A stretch of DNA of 48,544 bases from JALZUE01 sp051251725 (lineage in GTDB: Bacteria; Pseudomonadota; Gammaproteobacteria; Enterobacterales; Alteromonadaceae). The notes below the pieces were generated by a model. The model was not told the DNA's origin. It did not search any database and was given only the letters and a program-made list of their open reading frames with translations. Shown in pieces: positions 8,231-16,685 of this stretch. The stretch lies in the NCBI GenBank assembly GCA_051251725.1, contig JBPOFN010000032.1, forward strand, positions 1 to 48,544. Reading direction: 5' to 3'. The number at the start of each line of letters is the position of its first letter. Position 1 is the stretch's first letter. The position numbers were made by a program, and so were the translations under genes.

Positions 8231-9485
8231 TGTATTATCCTTAACGTTGTTAGCATCCCTTGCTAGATTAGTTTTTGGATTAGTATTTAACAAAGTTGTT
8301 GCTGCAACTTTAGGTCCATCTGGGTTGATTTTATTAAGCAACTTTCAAAATATACTGCAAATTAGTTCTCGTATTTCTAATTTTGGTGTTGAGACAGGCA
8401 TTGCCTCAGGAATCAGTAATAAGTCTTTATCAACAGACTCAATCGTGAGTAACTCGTATTTTATACTATTAGTATTTTCTTTAATTAACTTAGTTATGGT
8501 GTATATATTGAGCGATCAGATTGTCACAAGAATTTTTGATGGCATAGAAGGAGTTAGTGATGTAGATAAAAATAATGTATTAATTATTATAGGCTTGTTT
8601 GGACCTTTAGTTGGCTTTTCGGCTAATTTAATATCTATGGCTAATGGCTTAAATAAAGCAGATCTATATTCTAAATGTACTATCCTAGCTGCATTTTTTA
8701 GTTTATCACTTTTATGTTCTTTTTATTTTTATGTTGGCTATTCTTTTATTGTTTTAATGTGGGCTATAAGCCAGAGCATATTTGTTGTTTTTTTTATAAT
8801 GTTAATTGGTTATTCACGTAATGTAACATTTAAGATACATTGGCATTTAGTTAATTTTAGAGAACTTCAAGTATTATTAACATATTCGAGAATGACTGTG
8901 ATATCTATTGTAACTAGTGCCTTAGCAGCTATGATTTTTCGCTTTTATGTGCTCGATAACCTGAATATTGGAGAAGCAGGCAGTTGGCAAGCTATAGTTA
9001 AGTTAACTGAAACAATAAATGGTGTACTGTTTGTTTGGGTTACATTTTATCTTATCCCTAAATATAGCAATGTTACTAATTGGAAAGAATTTATAGGTGT
9101 GACAAAAAATATATTTTTAGTGCTTTCTTTATGTTACATGAGCGGGATTTTAGTTTTGTATTTCTTTTCTGATTTGATAATCACACTTTTATTTTCTAAA
9201 AATTTTATACTTCCGTTTAAATACATATTTATACAATTTATTGGTGGTTATTTTCAAATATTAGCTTGGTTGTTTGGCTTAGTACTCGTTGTTAAGAAAA
9301 TGGTCCTATATCATACGTTATCTCAAGTAACCTCAGTGATTTTAGTTATATTAGTCGGTTACATTATGATTAACAATTTTATGTTATCGGGCGCTGTATT
9401 TTCTTTTGCGATAACTTCTTTAATTTTACTTTTTTTTAATATTATGTACATAAGACGATGGTTTAAAGATGAAATATGTGAGTAG
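8223..9485 (+). CDS. wzx: Wzx-type O-antigen/polysaccharide flippase
   Basis: The 420-residue protein is almost entirely hydrophobic with around twelve membrane helices and short loops. The N-terminus (LTLLASLARLVFGLVFNKVV) and the following ATLGPSGLILLSNFQN segment are typical of the polysaccharide flippases of the MOP superfamily. It would move the undecaprenyl-linked repeat unit to the periplasm. No ATPase or other domain is present. It overlaps its upstream and downstream neighbours by 8 and 17 bases, showing tight operon packing. Sequence identity within this family is low, so the call rests on topology, length and location. Confidence 0.85.
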   Translation: MYNVLSLTLLASLARLVFGLVFNKVVAATLGPSGLILLSNFQNILQISSRISNFGVETGIASGISNKSLSTDSIVSNSYFILLVFSLINLVMVYILSDQIVTRIFDGIEGVSDVDKNNVLIIIGLFGPLVGFSANLISMANGLNKADLYSKCTILAAFFSLSLLCSFYFYVGYSFIVLMWAISQSIFVVFFIMLIGYSRNVTFKIHWHLVNFRELQVLLTYSRMTVISIVTSALAAMIFRFYVLDNLNIGEAGSWQAIVKLTETINGVLFVWVTFYLIPKYSNVTNWKEFIGVTKNIFLVLSLCYMSGILVLYFFSDLIITLLFSKNFILPFKYIFIQFIGGYFQILAWLFGLVLVVKKMVLYHTLSQVTSVILVILVGYIMINNFMLSGAVFSFAITSLILLFFNIMYIRRWFKDEICE

Positions 9486-10272
9486 TAGTGTAACAGTTAG
9501 TATCATTATACCAACATATAATGGCGGTGAGTTTATAGAAGAAACTATAAATTCAGTTGTGAAACAGGATTACCCTAATGTGGAGTTAATTGTGATTGAT
9601 GATTGCTCCACAGATATTACAGTAGAAGTTGTAAGGAATCTACAAAGTAAATTTTGCTTTAGGTTTATGTGTAATGAAGTTAACCAAGGTTTGATGAAAA
9701 CTAATAATATTGCTGCTAAAGAATCTTTGGGGGATTATTTGATATTCTTAGGTCATGATGATTTATTAGCAGAAAATCACATTAGTAAACTGCTTAAAGG
9801 TTATAGGGAAAATGACGTGATGTTGTGGTGTAATAGCTATGTCATAGACATAAATGGTAAAATTACAGGAACAAGCTTAAATAATTATATACAATTAATT
9901 AAAAATCAATTTAGTCGGCCTTTATTAATGGTTGCTAATTATATCTCCAGTACAGGTGCAATTATTAATCGGGTTAGTTTTGATCATGTAGGGGGTTTTT
10001 CTGAACAATACCGCCACTTTGGTGAGTGGACTTTATGGATAAAGTTGGCAACGATAGGTAAAGTTAGGTTTTCAACACAGTCAAAAACATACTATAGACG
10101 ACATAGTGAAAATATGACTTCTGAGACTAATACTCAAATAACAAAAACAGTGCTCGATGATTATTATAGCAGTGCAAAAGAATTAGCTGAATCCAGTTTT
10201 ACTCTAAATATAGTAGAATCTATTTTTTCTTATATTTATAAATTTTTTCAGAAAATCAAAAAGCCTTTGTAG
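9469..10272 (+). CDS. Family 2 glycosyltransferase
   Basis: This is a cytoplasmic GT-A fold glycosyltransferase adding one sugar to the lipid-linked repeat unit. The N-terminus has the GT2 signature VSIIIPTYNGGEFIEETINSV, then VIDDCSTD with the nucleotide-binding aspartates. The metal-binding region is LGHDDLLAE, and the acceptor-side block is HFGEWTLWIKLA. The 267-residue length is on the short side but complete for GT2. The ATG at 9469 lies 17 bases inside wzx. The C-terminus is basic and aromatic (IYKFFQKIKKPL) and may touch the membrane. Donor and linkage cannot be predicted. Confidence 0.85.
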   Translation: MKYVSSSVTVSIIIPTYNGGEFIEETINSVVKQDYPNVELIVIDDCSTDITVEVVRNLQSKFCFRFMCNEVNQGLMKTNNIAAKESLGDYLIFLGHDDLLAENHISKLLKGYRENDVMLWCNSYVIDINGKITGTSLNNYIQLIKNQFSRPLLMVANYISSTGAIINRVSFDHVGGFSEQYRHFGEWTLWIKLATIGKVRFSTQSKTYYRRHSENMTSETNTQITKTVLDDYYSSAKELAESSFTLNIVESIFSYIYKFFQKIKKPL

Positions 10273-10327
10273 TAATGAAATTAGTGTTAGTAAGAAATAG
10301 CAATTATAGGATTTTTGGGTAGAGAAT

Positions 10328-11155
10328 ATGATTAACCAATTAAAACATTTATACCGTTCGGTAAAATATAAACAGTCTAATTATGTAGCATCAAATAAGG
10401 ATAATATTAAATTATTTTGGTGGAATGAAAAAGTTAATTTAGGTGATGCTATTAATTTAGAGGTTGTTAAAAAACTATCTAAAAAGGAAGTCGAATGGGT
10501 ACCTCATAATTATGCCCTAGATTATAATACTTGCATAGGGTCTGTCCTTCAATTAGCTAATAATAACGCATCTGTTTGGGGAAGCGGTTATATTAGCGAA
10601 GCAGCTCGTTCACCAAGAAAACCTAAGCATGTTCATGCGGTGAGAGGTCCTTTAACTCGAAAGTTGCTTCAACAGCAAGGCGTCTTATGTCCTGAAGTGT
10701 TTGGTGACCCTGCCTTATTAGCCCCTTTGTTGTTTCCGATAAAAACGGAAAAAAAATATAAGCTAGGAATTATTCCTCACTTTGTAGATAAAGAAAGTTC
10801 GTTTTTTAAGCGAACCTTGCCTGATGATGTAAAAGTAATAGATATAGAAACTGATAATATTGTACAGTTTTTGACTGAAATGTGTGAGTGTGAAAAAATA
10901 ATATCTAGTTCTCTTCATGGCATTATTTTGGCCGATGCTTATAGTATCCCATCAATAAGAGTTAAGTTTTCTAATGCTATTACGGGGGGAGATTTTAAAT
11001 TTAATGATTATTCATTATCTGTGTCTCGAGAATTAGTTAATCCAATCTACTTAGATCAGAATTATCCTATAGCCCAAATTTATAATGAAAATTTCGATTA
11101 TTTTTTGAATATTGATACAACGGCTTTACTACAAGCTTGCCCATTTAAAGGTTAA
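10328..11155 (+). CDS. Polysaccharide pyruvyl transferase family protein
   Basis: The 275-residue protein resembles the polysaccharide pyruvyl transferase family (PF04230). Typical blocks are KVNLGDAINLEVV near the N-terminus, VWGSGYI, VRGPLTRKLL with EVFGDPALL, and the late SSSLHGIILADAYSIPSIRV. Members add pyruvate ketals from phosphoenolpyruvate to glycans, and some act on other acceptors. A ketal would add a negative charge to the polymer. The gene sits between two GT2 genes, with a 55-base gap on its left and only four bases to the revised start of the next gene on its right. Confidence 0.82.
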   Translation: MINQLKHLYRSVKYKQSNYVASNKDNIKLFWWNEKVNLGDAINLEVVKKLSKKEVEWVPHNYALDYNTCIGSVLQLANNNASVWGSGYISEAARSPRKPKHVHAVRGPLTRKLLQQQGVLCPEVFGDPALLAPLLFPIKTEKKYKLGIIPHFVDKESSFFKRTLPDDVKVIDIETDNIVQFLTEMCECEKIISSSLHGIILADAYSIPSIRVKFSNAITGGDFKFNDYSLSVSRELVNPIYLDQNYPIAQIYNENFDYFLNIDTTALLQACPFKG

Positions 11156-11159
11156 TTTT

Positions 11160-12185
11160 GTGTCCATAGCAACAGTTAGTGTTTTAATCCCTTGTTACAA
11201 TTGCTTTGAGTATATTAAGGATTGTATAGTTAGTATTCAAAAACAAGAGTACTCTAATTTAGAGATATTAGTTTGCGATGATAGTTCAACGGACGATTCT
11301 TATAGTAAAATTGTGGCCTTAGCAAGAGCGGACAATAGGATTAAAACTTTTCGAAATAACAATAATGAAGGGAAAGTAAATACAATTAACCGCTTGATAA
11401 AGTTATCTACAGGTAAATACATTGCTTTTTTAGACTCTGATGACTTTGTATCTAAAGATAAGATTAGGCTACAAGTAAACTTTTTAGAAAACAACCCCGC
11501 CTACAGCCTTTGTGGGACTGCTTTTCATCGTGTAAATAACACGGGCGAGATTTTTGATACAGTTACTCTTCCTGAAAATGATCATGCGATACGAAAAGAG
11601 ATACTTTCGGCAAGTGGTATGCCAGTGTGTTGTGGATCCATTGTCGCGGTAGGTGATTATGTCCGTTTAGTAGGTGGTTATAGAGACTATTTCCATGACT
11701 GCTCGGGTGAAGACGTTGATTTTATATCAAGATTGCTTGATTACGGTAAAGGAAAAAACTTAACACAAAATTGTTACTTTTATCGCTATCGCCCTAACTC
11801 ATTAACCCGTCGTGTATTTAGTACAGTAAAGCAAAGGCATAGCCATCAAGTTATTTCATTTTTGGCGAAAGAACGCTGGTCAAATAAAGTAAAATTAGAT
11901 TCATTGGATTTAAATTCAGATAAGCTGAATGATTACATAAATAAATTATCTAAACCTTATAAAGATGATCCTAAATTGATGTCACGTAAAATGGCATTTG
12001 ATTACGCGTTAAATGGTGAGTTTAAGCTAGTGGTTAAATCCCTTATTAAAGGATTTTCATTTAGTTATATAAGCGCGTCATTAAAATGTGCTGTTCTAGT
12101 GCTTTTAATAATTATTTTTCCCAATAATGTTTTATTAAAAGCTAAATCTCTTTTTGGGTTAAAAAATATAGGGAGCAAATTATAA
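11160..12185 (+). CDS. Family 2 glycosyltransferase
   Basis: This is a second GT-A glycosyltransferase of the cluster. It has VSVLIPCYNCFEYIKDCIVSI, VCDDSSTDDS and the metal-binding AFLDSDDFVSKDKI, plus GEDVDFISRLLDYG on the acceptor side. I choose GTG at 11160, four bases after the previous stop. AAAGG lies eight bases upstream, and the family fold begins within a few residues. A TTG at 11112 in the same frame would add 16 residues that overlap the previous gene and match nothing in the family. The C-terminal 40 residues contain a hydrophobic segment (CAVLVLLIIIFPNNVLL), suggesting membrane association. About 341 residues from the chosen start. Confidence 0.83.
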   Translation: MSIATVSVLIPCYNCFEYIKDCIVSIQKQEYSNLEILVCDDSSTDDSYSKIVALARADNRIKTFRNNNNEGKVNTINRLIKLSTGKYIAFLDSDDFVSKDKIRLQVNFLENNPAYSLCGTAFHRVNNTGEIFDTVTLPENDHAIRKEILSASGMPVCCGSIVAVGDYVRLVGGYRDYFHDCSGEDVDFISRLLDYGKGKNLTQNCYFYRYRPNSLTRRVFSTVKQRHSHQVISFLAKERWSNKVKLDSLDLNSDKLNDYINKLSKPYKDDPKLMSRKMAFDYALNGEFKLVVKSLIKGFSFSYISASLKCAVLVLLIIIFPNNVLLKAKSLFGLKNIGSKL

Positions 12186-12319
12186 TTTTCCCAATTGTAT
12201 CAAGGAAATTAATAACCAGCTACATAGTATTAGCTGCATTTACTACCACCGCAATTGGTTCCTTTATAGATATAAATATTTACAATTTATTCAAACCAAA
12301 TATTGTTTTTGAATTAGCA

Positions 12320-13357
12320 GTGTTATTAACCATACTTATTTTTTTCCCTATTAGTAAGTACTCTTTATCGTCGTCTTTAATTATAACTTTTTCCATTGGT
12401 TATACTATTTTACAGTTTTTTACGTTTTACTTTAATGGATCTCAAGGAACAATATATGATTTTCTGATGATTCATAAGATATTTCTCTATATTGTTTTTT
12501 TGGTCTTTGTTAGTGGTGGTATATTTATAAGTAAAAAAAGCACCCTCCTGATATATAAAATTGTATCGGTTGGTATGCTAACTAAGTATTCATTGTCTCA
12601 TTTGTTAGCGATAGATGATCGACCAGGCTTTTATACAGAAAATAATTTCGAGCTAATGCTACTTTTGTTATTATTTCTTTCAACAGTCAAAATAAGACAA
12701 AGGGTAGATATTAAAAATTTAATATTCATAACTATTATAGTATTACTTTCGGGGTCTCGTTCTGGAATACTTTGTTTAGCAACTTTATTTTTGTTTTTAG
12801 ACCTGTCCAAGTACGGTATAAGCAAGGTATTAAAAATTTTCTGTGTGTCGTCAATTTTTGTTTTAAGCTTTGGGCTGTTTATCTTTCGTTTAGGCGACAT
12901 GTCTATAGAGGAGATAGACAGATTTCAATTTTTATTAGTTTTTATAAATGATGTGAGTGGTTGGACTTTTATTGAGTGGCTTGTTGGCAATCCCTCAATT
13001 ACACCTTTAAGTGAGGCTGGGGCCGGAAGGTTAAGTTACTACCATTTATTGTTTAGTGATTATGAAGAAGGAATTGCATTTTCATTGCTACTACATTCAT
13101 TTATTCTTCGAATGATATTCGATCATGGTTTCATTGGATTGTTATTCGTTTTTTATTCTGTTTGGTTTGTCTTAAAAACGAGTGGATTGAATCGCTCGGA
13201 AATACTCTCTGTAGGCGCCGTTTTGACTATAAATTCGATTTCGGTATCTTCATTGAATAGTGTATACGCATTATGGGGTGTATTATTTGTTTTGAATGCA
13301 GGGTTGCTATCCAAACAAGAATTGAGCTGTAATAGGTCTATTAATTGCCCTTCATGA
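12320..13357 (+). CDS. wzy: Wzy-type polysaccharide polymerase (probable)
   Basis: It is a polytopic membrane protein with about nine or ten hydrophobic segments and a larger periplasmic loop around residues 195-265. That topology and its place among wzx and glycosyltransferases identify the likely polymerase, since the sequence itself is poorly conserved in this family. The block LLSGSRSGILCLATLFLFL resembles the conserved region of O-antigen ligases and polymerases. The first ordinary start codon is GTG at 12320. However, the same frame is open back to 12146 and from 12185 on encodes another good membrane helix. GGGAG at 12171-12175 sits nine bases before an ATT codon at 12185, so the real start may be upstream with a rare codon. 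Confidence 0.75.
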   Translation: MLLTILIFFPISKYSLSSSLIITFSIGYTILQFFTFYFNGSQGTIYDFLMIHKIFLYIVFLVFVSGGIFISKKSTLLIYKIVSVGMLTKYSLSHLLAIDDRPGFYTENNFELMLLLLLFLSTVKIRQRVDIKNLIFITIIVLLSGSRSGILCLATLFLFLDLSKYGISKVLKIFCVSSIFVLSFGLFIFRLGDMSIEEIDRFQFLLVFINDVSGWTFIEWLVGNPSITPLSEAGAGRLSYYHLLFSDYEEGIAFSLLLHSFILRMIFDHGFIGLLFVFYSVWFVLKTSGLNRSEILSVGAVLTINSISVSSLNSVYALWGVLFVLNAGLLSKQELSCNRSINCPS

Positions 13358-13435
13358 TGACTTTGAGTTTTATAGAGCTTTGCTCTAGTCGTGATTTTAA
13401 TCATTATTACCAAGCCATCATCGTATTAACCTATA

Positions 13436-14203
13436 ATGTTTTTTAATAAAGTAACGATAATAAAGGCATTCATTAGTATGAGTAAAAATAGTATTGATCA
13501 AAAGATTTTATGCAAAAGTGAGTTTTATGAAATTTTAAACTCAATAAGTCCAGGTAGATCAAGTAAAATAATTTCTTTTGTTAATCCGTTTTCTTATTTT
13601 ACTCTTCAGAAAAACTTCAAGGCGATTAAAAATATTGACTTTTTATTTTCAGATGGCTCGTTATTGTGTTTATTTCATCGTGTTTTTATTGGTGAAAAAA
13701 TCATAAGGGCTAGCTTTGATTATTCATCTTTGGCATCTACTGTTTTTGATTTTGCAGCGGAAAAAAAAATAAAGATAGCTATTGTCGGAGGTGAAAATGG
13801 AGATGCTAATCTTGCTGTTCAAACCTTTCAGTATATGCATCCCCAATTAAAAGTTGTGTATGTAAGGCATGGTTATTTCATTTCAGAGTTTGAAAAAAAA
13901 GAAGTAGCGCGAGAGATCTCTGAATCAGGAGCCAATATTATAATTGTAGGTATGGGAACCCCATATCAAGAGGAGTTTTCTGGCATAATTAAAGAGGAAT
14001 CACCTTTAGGCTGTTTAGTATTTACTTGTGGGGGGTTTCTAACGCAAACTTCTATAAGGCCGGATTACTATTATAAGTGGGTAAAAATACTTGGGTTACG
14101 CTGGTTGCAGAGAATGATTATGCATAAATATGTACGAGACAGAGTTTTTAAATATTATCCTAAGTTTGTGTTTTATTATATTAAGCAACACTTATTTAAA
14201 TAA
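13436..14203 (+). CDS. WecG/TagA/CpsF family glycosyltransferase
   Basis: The 255-residue protein matches the WecG/TagA/CpsF family, which usually adds the second sugar (for example ManNAc or ManNAcA) to a HexNAc-diphospho-undecaprenol. Recognisable blocks are the substrate-pocket region FLFSDGSLLC, IAIVGGENGDANLAV, VRHGYF, IIIVGMGTPYQEEF and the late GLRWLQRMI. The basic C-terminus matches the membrane-docking tail of the family. It fits the WecA-like initiator at the start of the operon, although no ManNAc-forming genes (wecB, wecC) are in the window, so the donor may be another sugar. The ATG at 13436 lacks an obvious ribosome binding site; ATG at 13478 is an alternative. It is the last gene of the operon. 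Confidence 0.85.
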   Translation: MFFNKVTIIKAFISMSKNSIDQKILCKSEFYEILNSISPGRSSKIISFVNPFSYFTLQKNFKAIKNIDFLFSDGSLLCLFHRVFIGEKIIRASFDYSSLASTVFDFAAEKKIKIAIVGGENGDANLAVQTFQYMHPQLKVVYVRHGYFISEFEKKEVAREISESGANIIIVGMGTPYQEEFSGIIKEESPLGCLVFTCGGFLTQTSIRPDYYYKWVKILGLRWLQRMIMHKYVRDRVFKYYPKFVFYYIKQHLFK

Positions 14204-14322
14204 TTTAATTAATTATCAACGTATTAATAAACAATTAAATTCTGAGTTTATATATTGATTTAATACACTTATTTACTCTAAATAATACAAATCATCACTA
14301 CTGTTTTACAAGGATGTAATTC

Positions 14323-15906
14323 ATGGAAAATATCAAAAATAATACTAACGCCTATACCAAAGAAAATCCGTTAGCTTTAACTCCCTTAACTAAAATAAGC
14401 CACCATGGTGCGGTTGATGGTGTTACTGGCTCTTGTCATCAATTACACTTTTTACCAACACTTGAGCAAGTTAATGCCAGTGTGTTGATTGATTGTGGTT
14501 TGTTTCAAGGGGCTGAAACCGTTAATGGTGCCAGTGCCGAGCAATTGGCTATTGGTTTTGATGTATCAGGTGTGCAGGCGTTAATTGTTACCCATTGCCA
14601 TATTGACCATGTTGGCCGTATTCCTTATTTATTAGCTGCCGGTTTTACTGGGCCTATTATTGCCACTGAAGCTACAGCTGCGTTATTACCCTTAGTGATT
14701 GAAGACGCCCTTAAAGTTGGCGTTACCCGCAATGCTAAAATTATTAAAGCCTGTTTAACCTTATTGAAAAAACAATTAGTTGCTGTGCCATATAAAAAGT
14801 GGCATCACTTGGCGTTATCACCTAAACAAATACTTAATCCAAAGGTTGGTCAGTTAGCGGCAAAAGTTAAGTTTCAGCCAGCAGGGCATATTTTAGGCTC
14901 GGCTTATGTTGAAATTGATCTTGGTTTTAAATCTGCAACATACACTGCAAATAAAAACCTTACGCAGCGAGTGGTGTTTTCTGGTGATTTAGGCGCAACT
15001 TATGCGCCGTTATTACCCGCACCTAAGTCGCCTTATAAGGCTGATGTATTAGTGATTGAAAGTACTTATGGTGATAAAAACCACGCTGGCCGCAAGGAGC
15101 GAAGTGCACAATTAAAAGCGGTATTAAAACGCGCGATTAGTGATAATGGTGTGGTGATTATTCCGGCTTTTAGTATTGGCCGAACGCAAGAGTTGTTATA
15201 TGAACTTGAGCATATTATTACCCGTGAAAGGTTAGCTGTTTTATCAGGGCCGCTGGGTAATAATCAAGATGAAGTATCGTCTTTGAATAATGATAATAAA
15301 TTGGCGAATATTGAGGTGATAGTTGATTCACCAATGGCCGCTGAGTTTACCCAGTATTATCGAAAATTTACCGCCCTTTGGGATAAAGAAGCCCGTAATC
15401 GTTTATCGGCTGGTAGGCATCCGCTAAGTTTTGATGCGCTGCATACTATAAACAGCCATCAAACCCATTTAGCCACAATTAATTATTTAGCTAGCCGCAA
15501 TAAGCCCGCTATTGTTATTGCAGCCAGTGGCATGTGTAGTGGTGGCCGTGTGGTTAATTATTTGGCCCGTTTTTTGTCTGACTCAAAAGCCGACGTTTTG
15601 TTTGTTGGTTATCAAGCTCGCGGCACTTTAGGGCATAACATTCAAAAATATGGTAGCAATACAAGCAATACAAACAAGCCAGGTTATGTTTATATTGATG
15701 GCAAACGTGTTGATATAAACGCCGGTGTGCATACTATTTCCGGTTATTCTGCTCATGCTGATCAAAACAACTTAGTGAACTTTGTTAAACGTATGCGCAT
15801 AAAACCTAAAGAGGTAATTGTGGTGCATGGTGATGATAAAGCCAAAGCGGCGTTGGTGAATAAATTACAACCATTGGTTGAGGTTGTAAGGGTTGGGCAG
15901 GGCTAG
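14323..15906 (+). CDS. Beta-CASP metallo-beta-lactamase-fold RNA hydrolase
   Basis: This 527-residue protein combines an N-terminal metallo-beta-lactamase domain with a beta-CASP domain, as in CPSF73/YSH1-like ribonucleases. Metal ligands are visible in THCHIDHVGRIPYL (His91, His93, Asp95, His96) and in GDLGATYAPLL. The beta-CASP motifs follow: ESTYGDKNH, PAFSIGRTQELLYEL, DSPMAAEFTQYY, ASGMCSGGRVVNYL and GYQARGTLG. The final SGYSAHADQ histidine and the C-terminal HGD complete the active site. It is not a polysaccharide gene by family. It stands alone after an AT-rich 119-base gap, and a heptamer repeat element starts nine bases after its stop. The RNA substrate is unknown. Confidence 0.88.
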   Translation: MENIKNNTNAYTKENPLALTPLTKISHHGAVDGVTGSCHQLHFLPTLEQVNASVLIDCGLFQGAETVNGASAEQLAIGFDVSGVQALIVTHCHIDHVGRIPYLLAAGFTGPIIATEATAALLPLVIEDALKVGVTRNAKIIKACLTLLKKQLVAVPYKKWHHLALSPKQILNPKVGQLAAKVKFQPAGHILGSAYVEIDLGFKSATYTANKNLTQRVVFSGDLGATYAPLLPAPKSPYKADVLVIESTYGDKNHAGRKERSAQLKAVLKRAISDNGVVIIPAFSIGRTQELLYELEHIITRERLAVLSGPLGNNQDEVSSLNNDNKLANIEVIVDSPMAAEFTQYYRKFTALWDKEARNRLSAGRHPLSFDALHTINSHQTHLATINYLASRNKPAIVIAASGMCSGGRVVNYLARFLSDSKADVLFVGYQARGTLGHNIQKYGSNTSNTNKPGYVYIDGKRVDINAGVHTISGYSAHADQNNLVNFVKRMRIKPKEVIVVHGDDKAKAALVNKLQPLVEVVRVGQG

Positions 15907-15914
15907 AGAGGAAT

Positions 15915-16056
15915 AGCTACAAGATACAAGATACAAGCTACAAGTTACGAGCTACAAGGTAAAAGCTACAAGTATTAAGTTTGCGAGTTTAGATTTATAT
16001 GCAGGGTAGGGCTTTGTATTTTGTATCTTTCTACTTGTAACTTTCTGCTTGTATCT
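15915..16056. repeat. Heptamer repeat element 1 (direct left arm, inverted right arm)
   Basis: The left arm has eight 7-bp units in exact phase from 15915 to 15970 (AGCTACA, AGATACA and variants). A unique centre of about 50 bases contains GTTTGCGAGTTTAG. The right arm, 16021-16055, has five inverted units alternating TTGTATC, TTTCTAC, TTGTAAC, TTTCTGC, TTGTATC. The arms are roughly complementary, so the whole element could fold into a long imperfect hairpin in DNA or RNA. It lies between the beta-CASP gene and the hipBA cassette. Confidence 0.85.
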
Positions 16057-16130
16057 GGCTTCCAGCGGCAGACTGGGGGGATGGGTTTACTTTATACTGA
16101 ACGCTTCGATGCATGTTGACTTTATTAAGC

Positions 16131-16310
16131 TTAGGAGCTCATATCAAACTTACTTTTTGGTTTATCACCTTTAAGTAGAGGAGATGACAATTCTTTGATT
16201 TCTGATTGTACGTAAGCCCAATAACCAGGGGAGTCAATAGTTCTTTCATTATGGGACCGAGCAATGTTATCTCGTCGGTTTATCATTGAGAATATAAACG
16301 ACCCATTCAA
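16131..16310 (-). CDS. Small unknown ORF divergent from hipBA
   Basis: The minus strand is open from a TTG at 16310 (or ATG at 16286) to TAA at 16131-16133, giving 59 or 51 residues. The composition is protein-like, with segments such as RDNIARSHNERTID and GYWAYVQSEIKELSSPLL, and has no low-complexity bias. I do not recognise it. It could be a small gene divergent from hipBA, or the tail of a larger gene lost during insertion. The ribosome binding site is weak (GAG eight bases before TTG). Confidence 0.35.
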   Translation of the reverse strand: MNGSFIFSMINRRDNIARSHNERTIDSPGYWAYVQSEIKELSSPLLKGDKPKSKFDMSS

Positions 16311-16356
16311 ATATATTTCTCAAGTGTTTTTATAAGAAAATATATCGAAAAGTAAG

Positions 16357-16411
16357 CATATATTAACATATGAGTTTGTTTTTGTATAAATGTTAATATA
16401 TATTAACATTT
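16357..16411. promoter_or_regulatory. Probable HipB operators upstream of hipBA
   Basis: A perfect 24-bp palindrome occupies 16388-16411 (centre TAATATATATTA, ends AAATGTT and AACATTT). A related near-palindrome CATATATTAACATATG lies at 16357-16372. Their centres are about 35 bp apart, and the second ends 22 bases before the hipB start. HipB-type antitoxins repress their own operons by binding repeated palindromes, so these are the natural operators. The sites are seen directly; their use by HipB is inferred. Confidence 0.65.
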
Positions 16412-16433
16412 GGCGGTGTAGTTGGAGTTTATA

Positions 16434-16685
16434 ATGCATTGGTATGATGGTTCATTAATCACAAAAAAACGTAAAGAAAAAGGTTGGACGCAACGGGATA
16501 TTTCTGTTCAAACAGGTTTGAACAGAAATCAAATCATTGCAATGGAGAAAGGCCTGTTTACAGGTGGCATAAAATACCTTCGCAAATACCTTGATTCGTT
16601 GGGGCTTAAAATCGCTATTATCGAAGAGCAGAGTCAGTTACCACAGCTAGATGAGCTTTCTAGTTTATTTGAGGAGGATGAATAA
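16434..16685 (+). CDS. hipB: HipB-like XRE-family antitoxin
   Basis: This is a small DNA-binding antitoxin of 83 residues. The helix-turn-helix lies at about residues 9-45 (ITKKRKEKGWTQRDISVQTG, then NRNQIIAMEKG). The C-terminal part ends with an acidic stretch (DELSSLFEEDE), as often seen in HipB-type antitoxins that contact HipA. I start it at ATG 16434, six bases after GGAG. An in-frame TTG at 16422 would place the ribosome binding site inside the gene. The stop codon overlaps the hipA start by one base (TAATG), so the pair is translationally coupled. Strong palindromes just upstream are the likely autoregulatory operators. Confidence 0.85.
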   Translation: MHWYDGSLITKKRKEKGWTQRDISVQTGLNRNQIIAMEKGLFTGGIKYLRKYLDSLGLKIAIIEEQSQLPQLDELSSLFEEDE

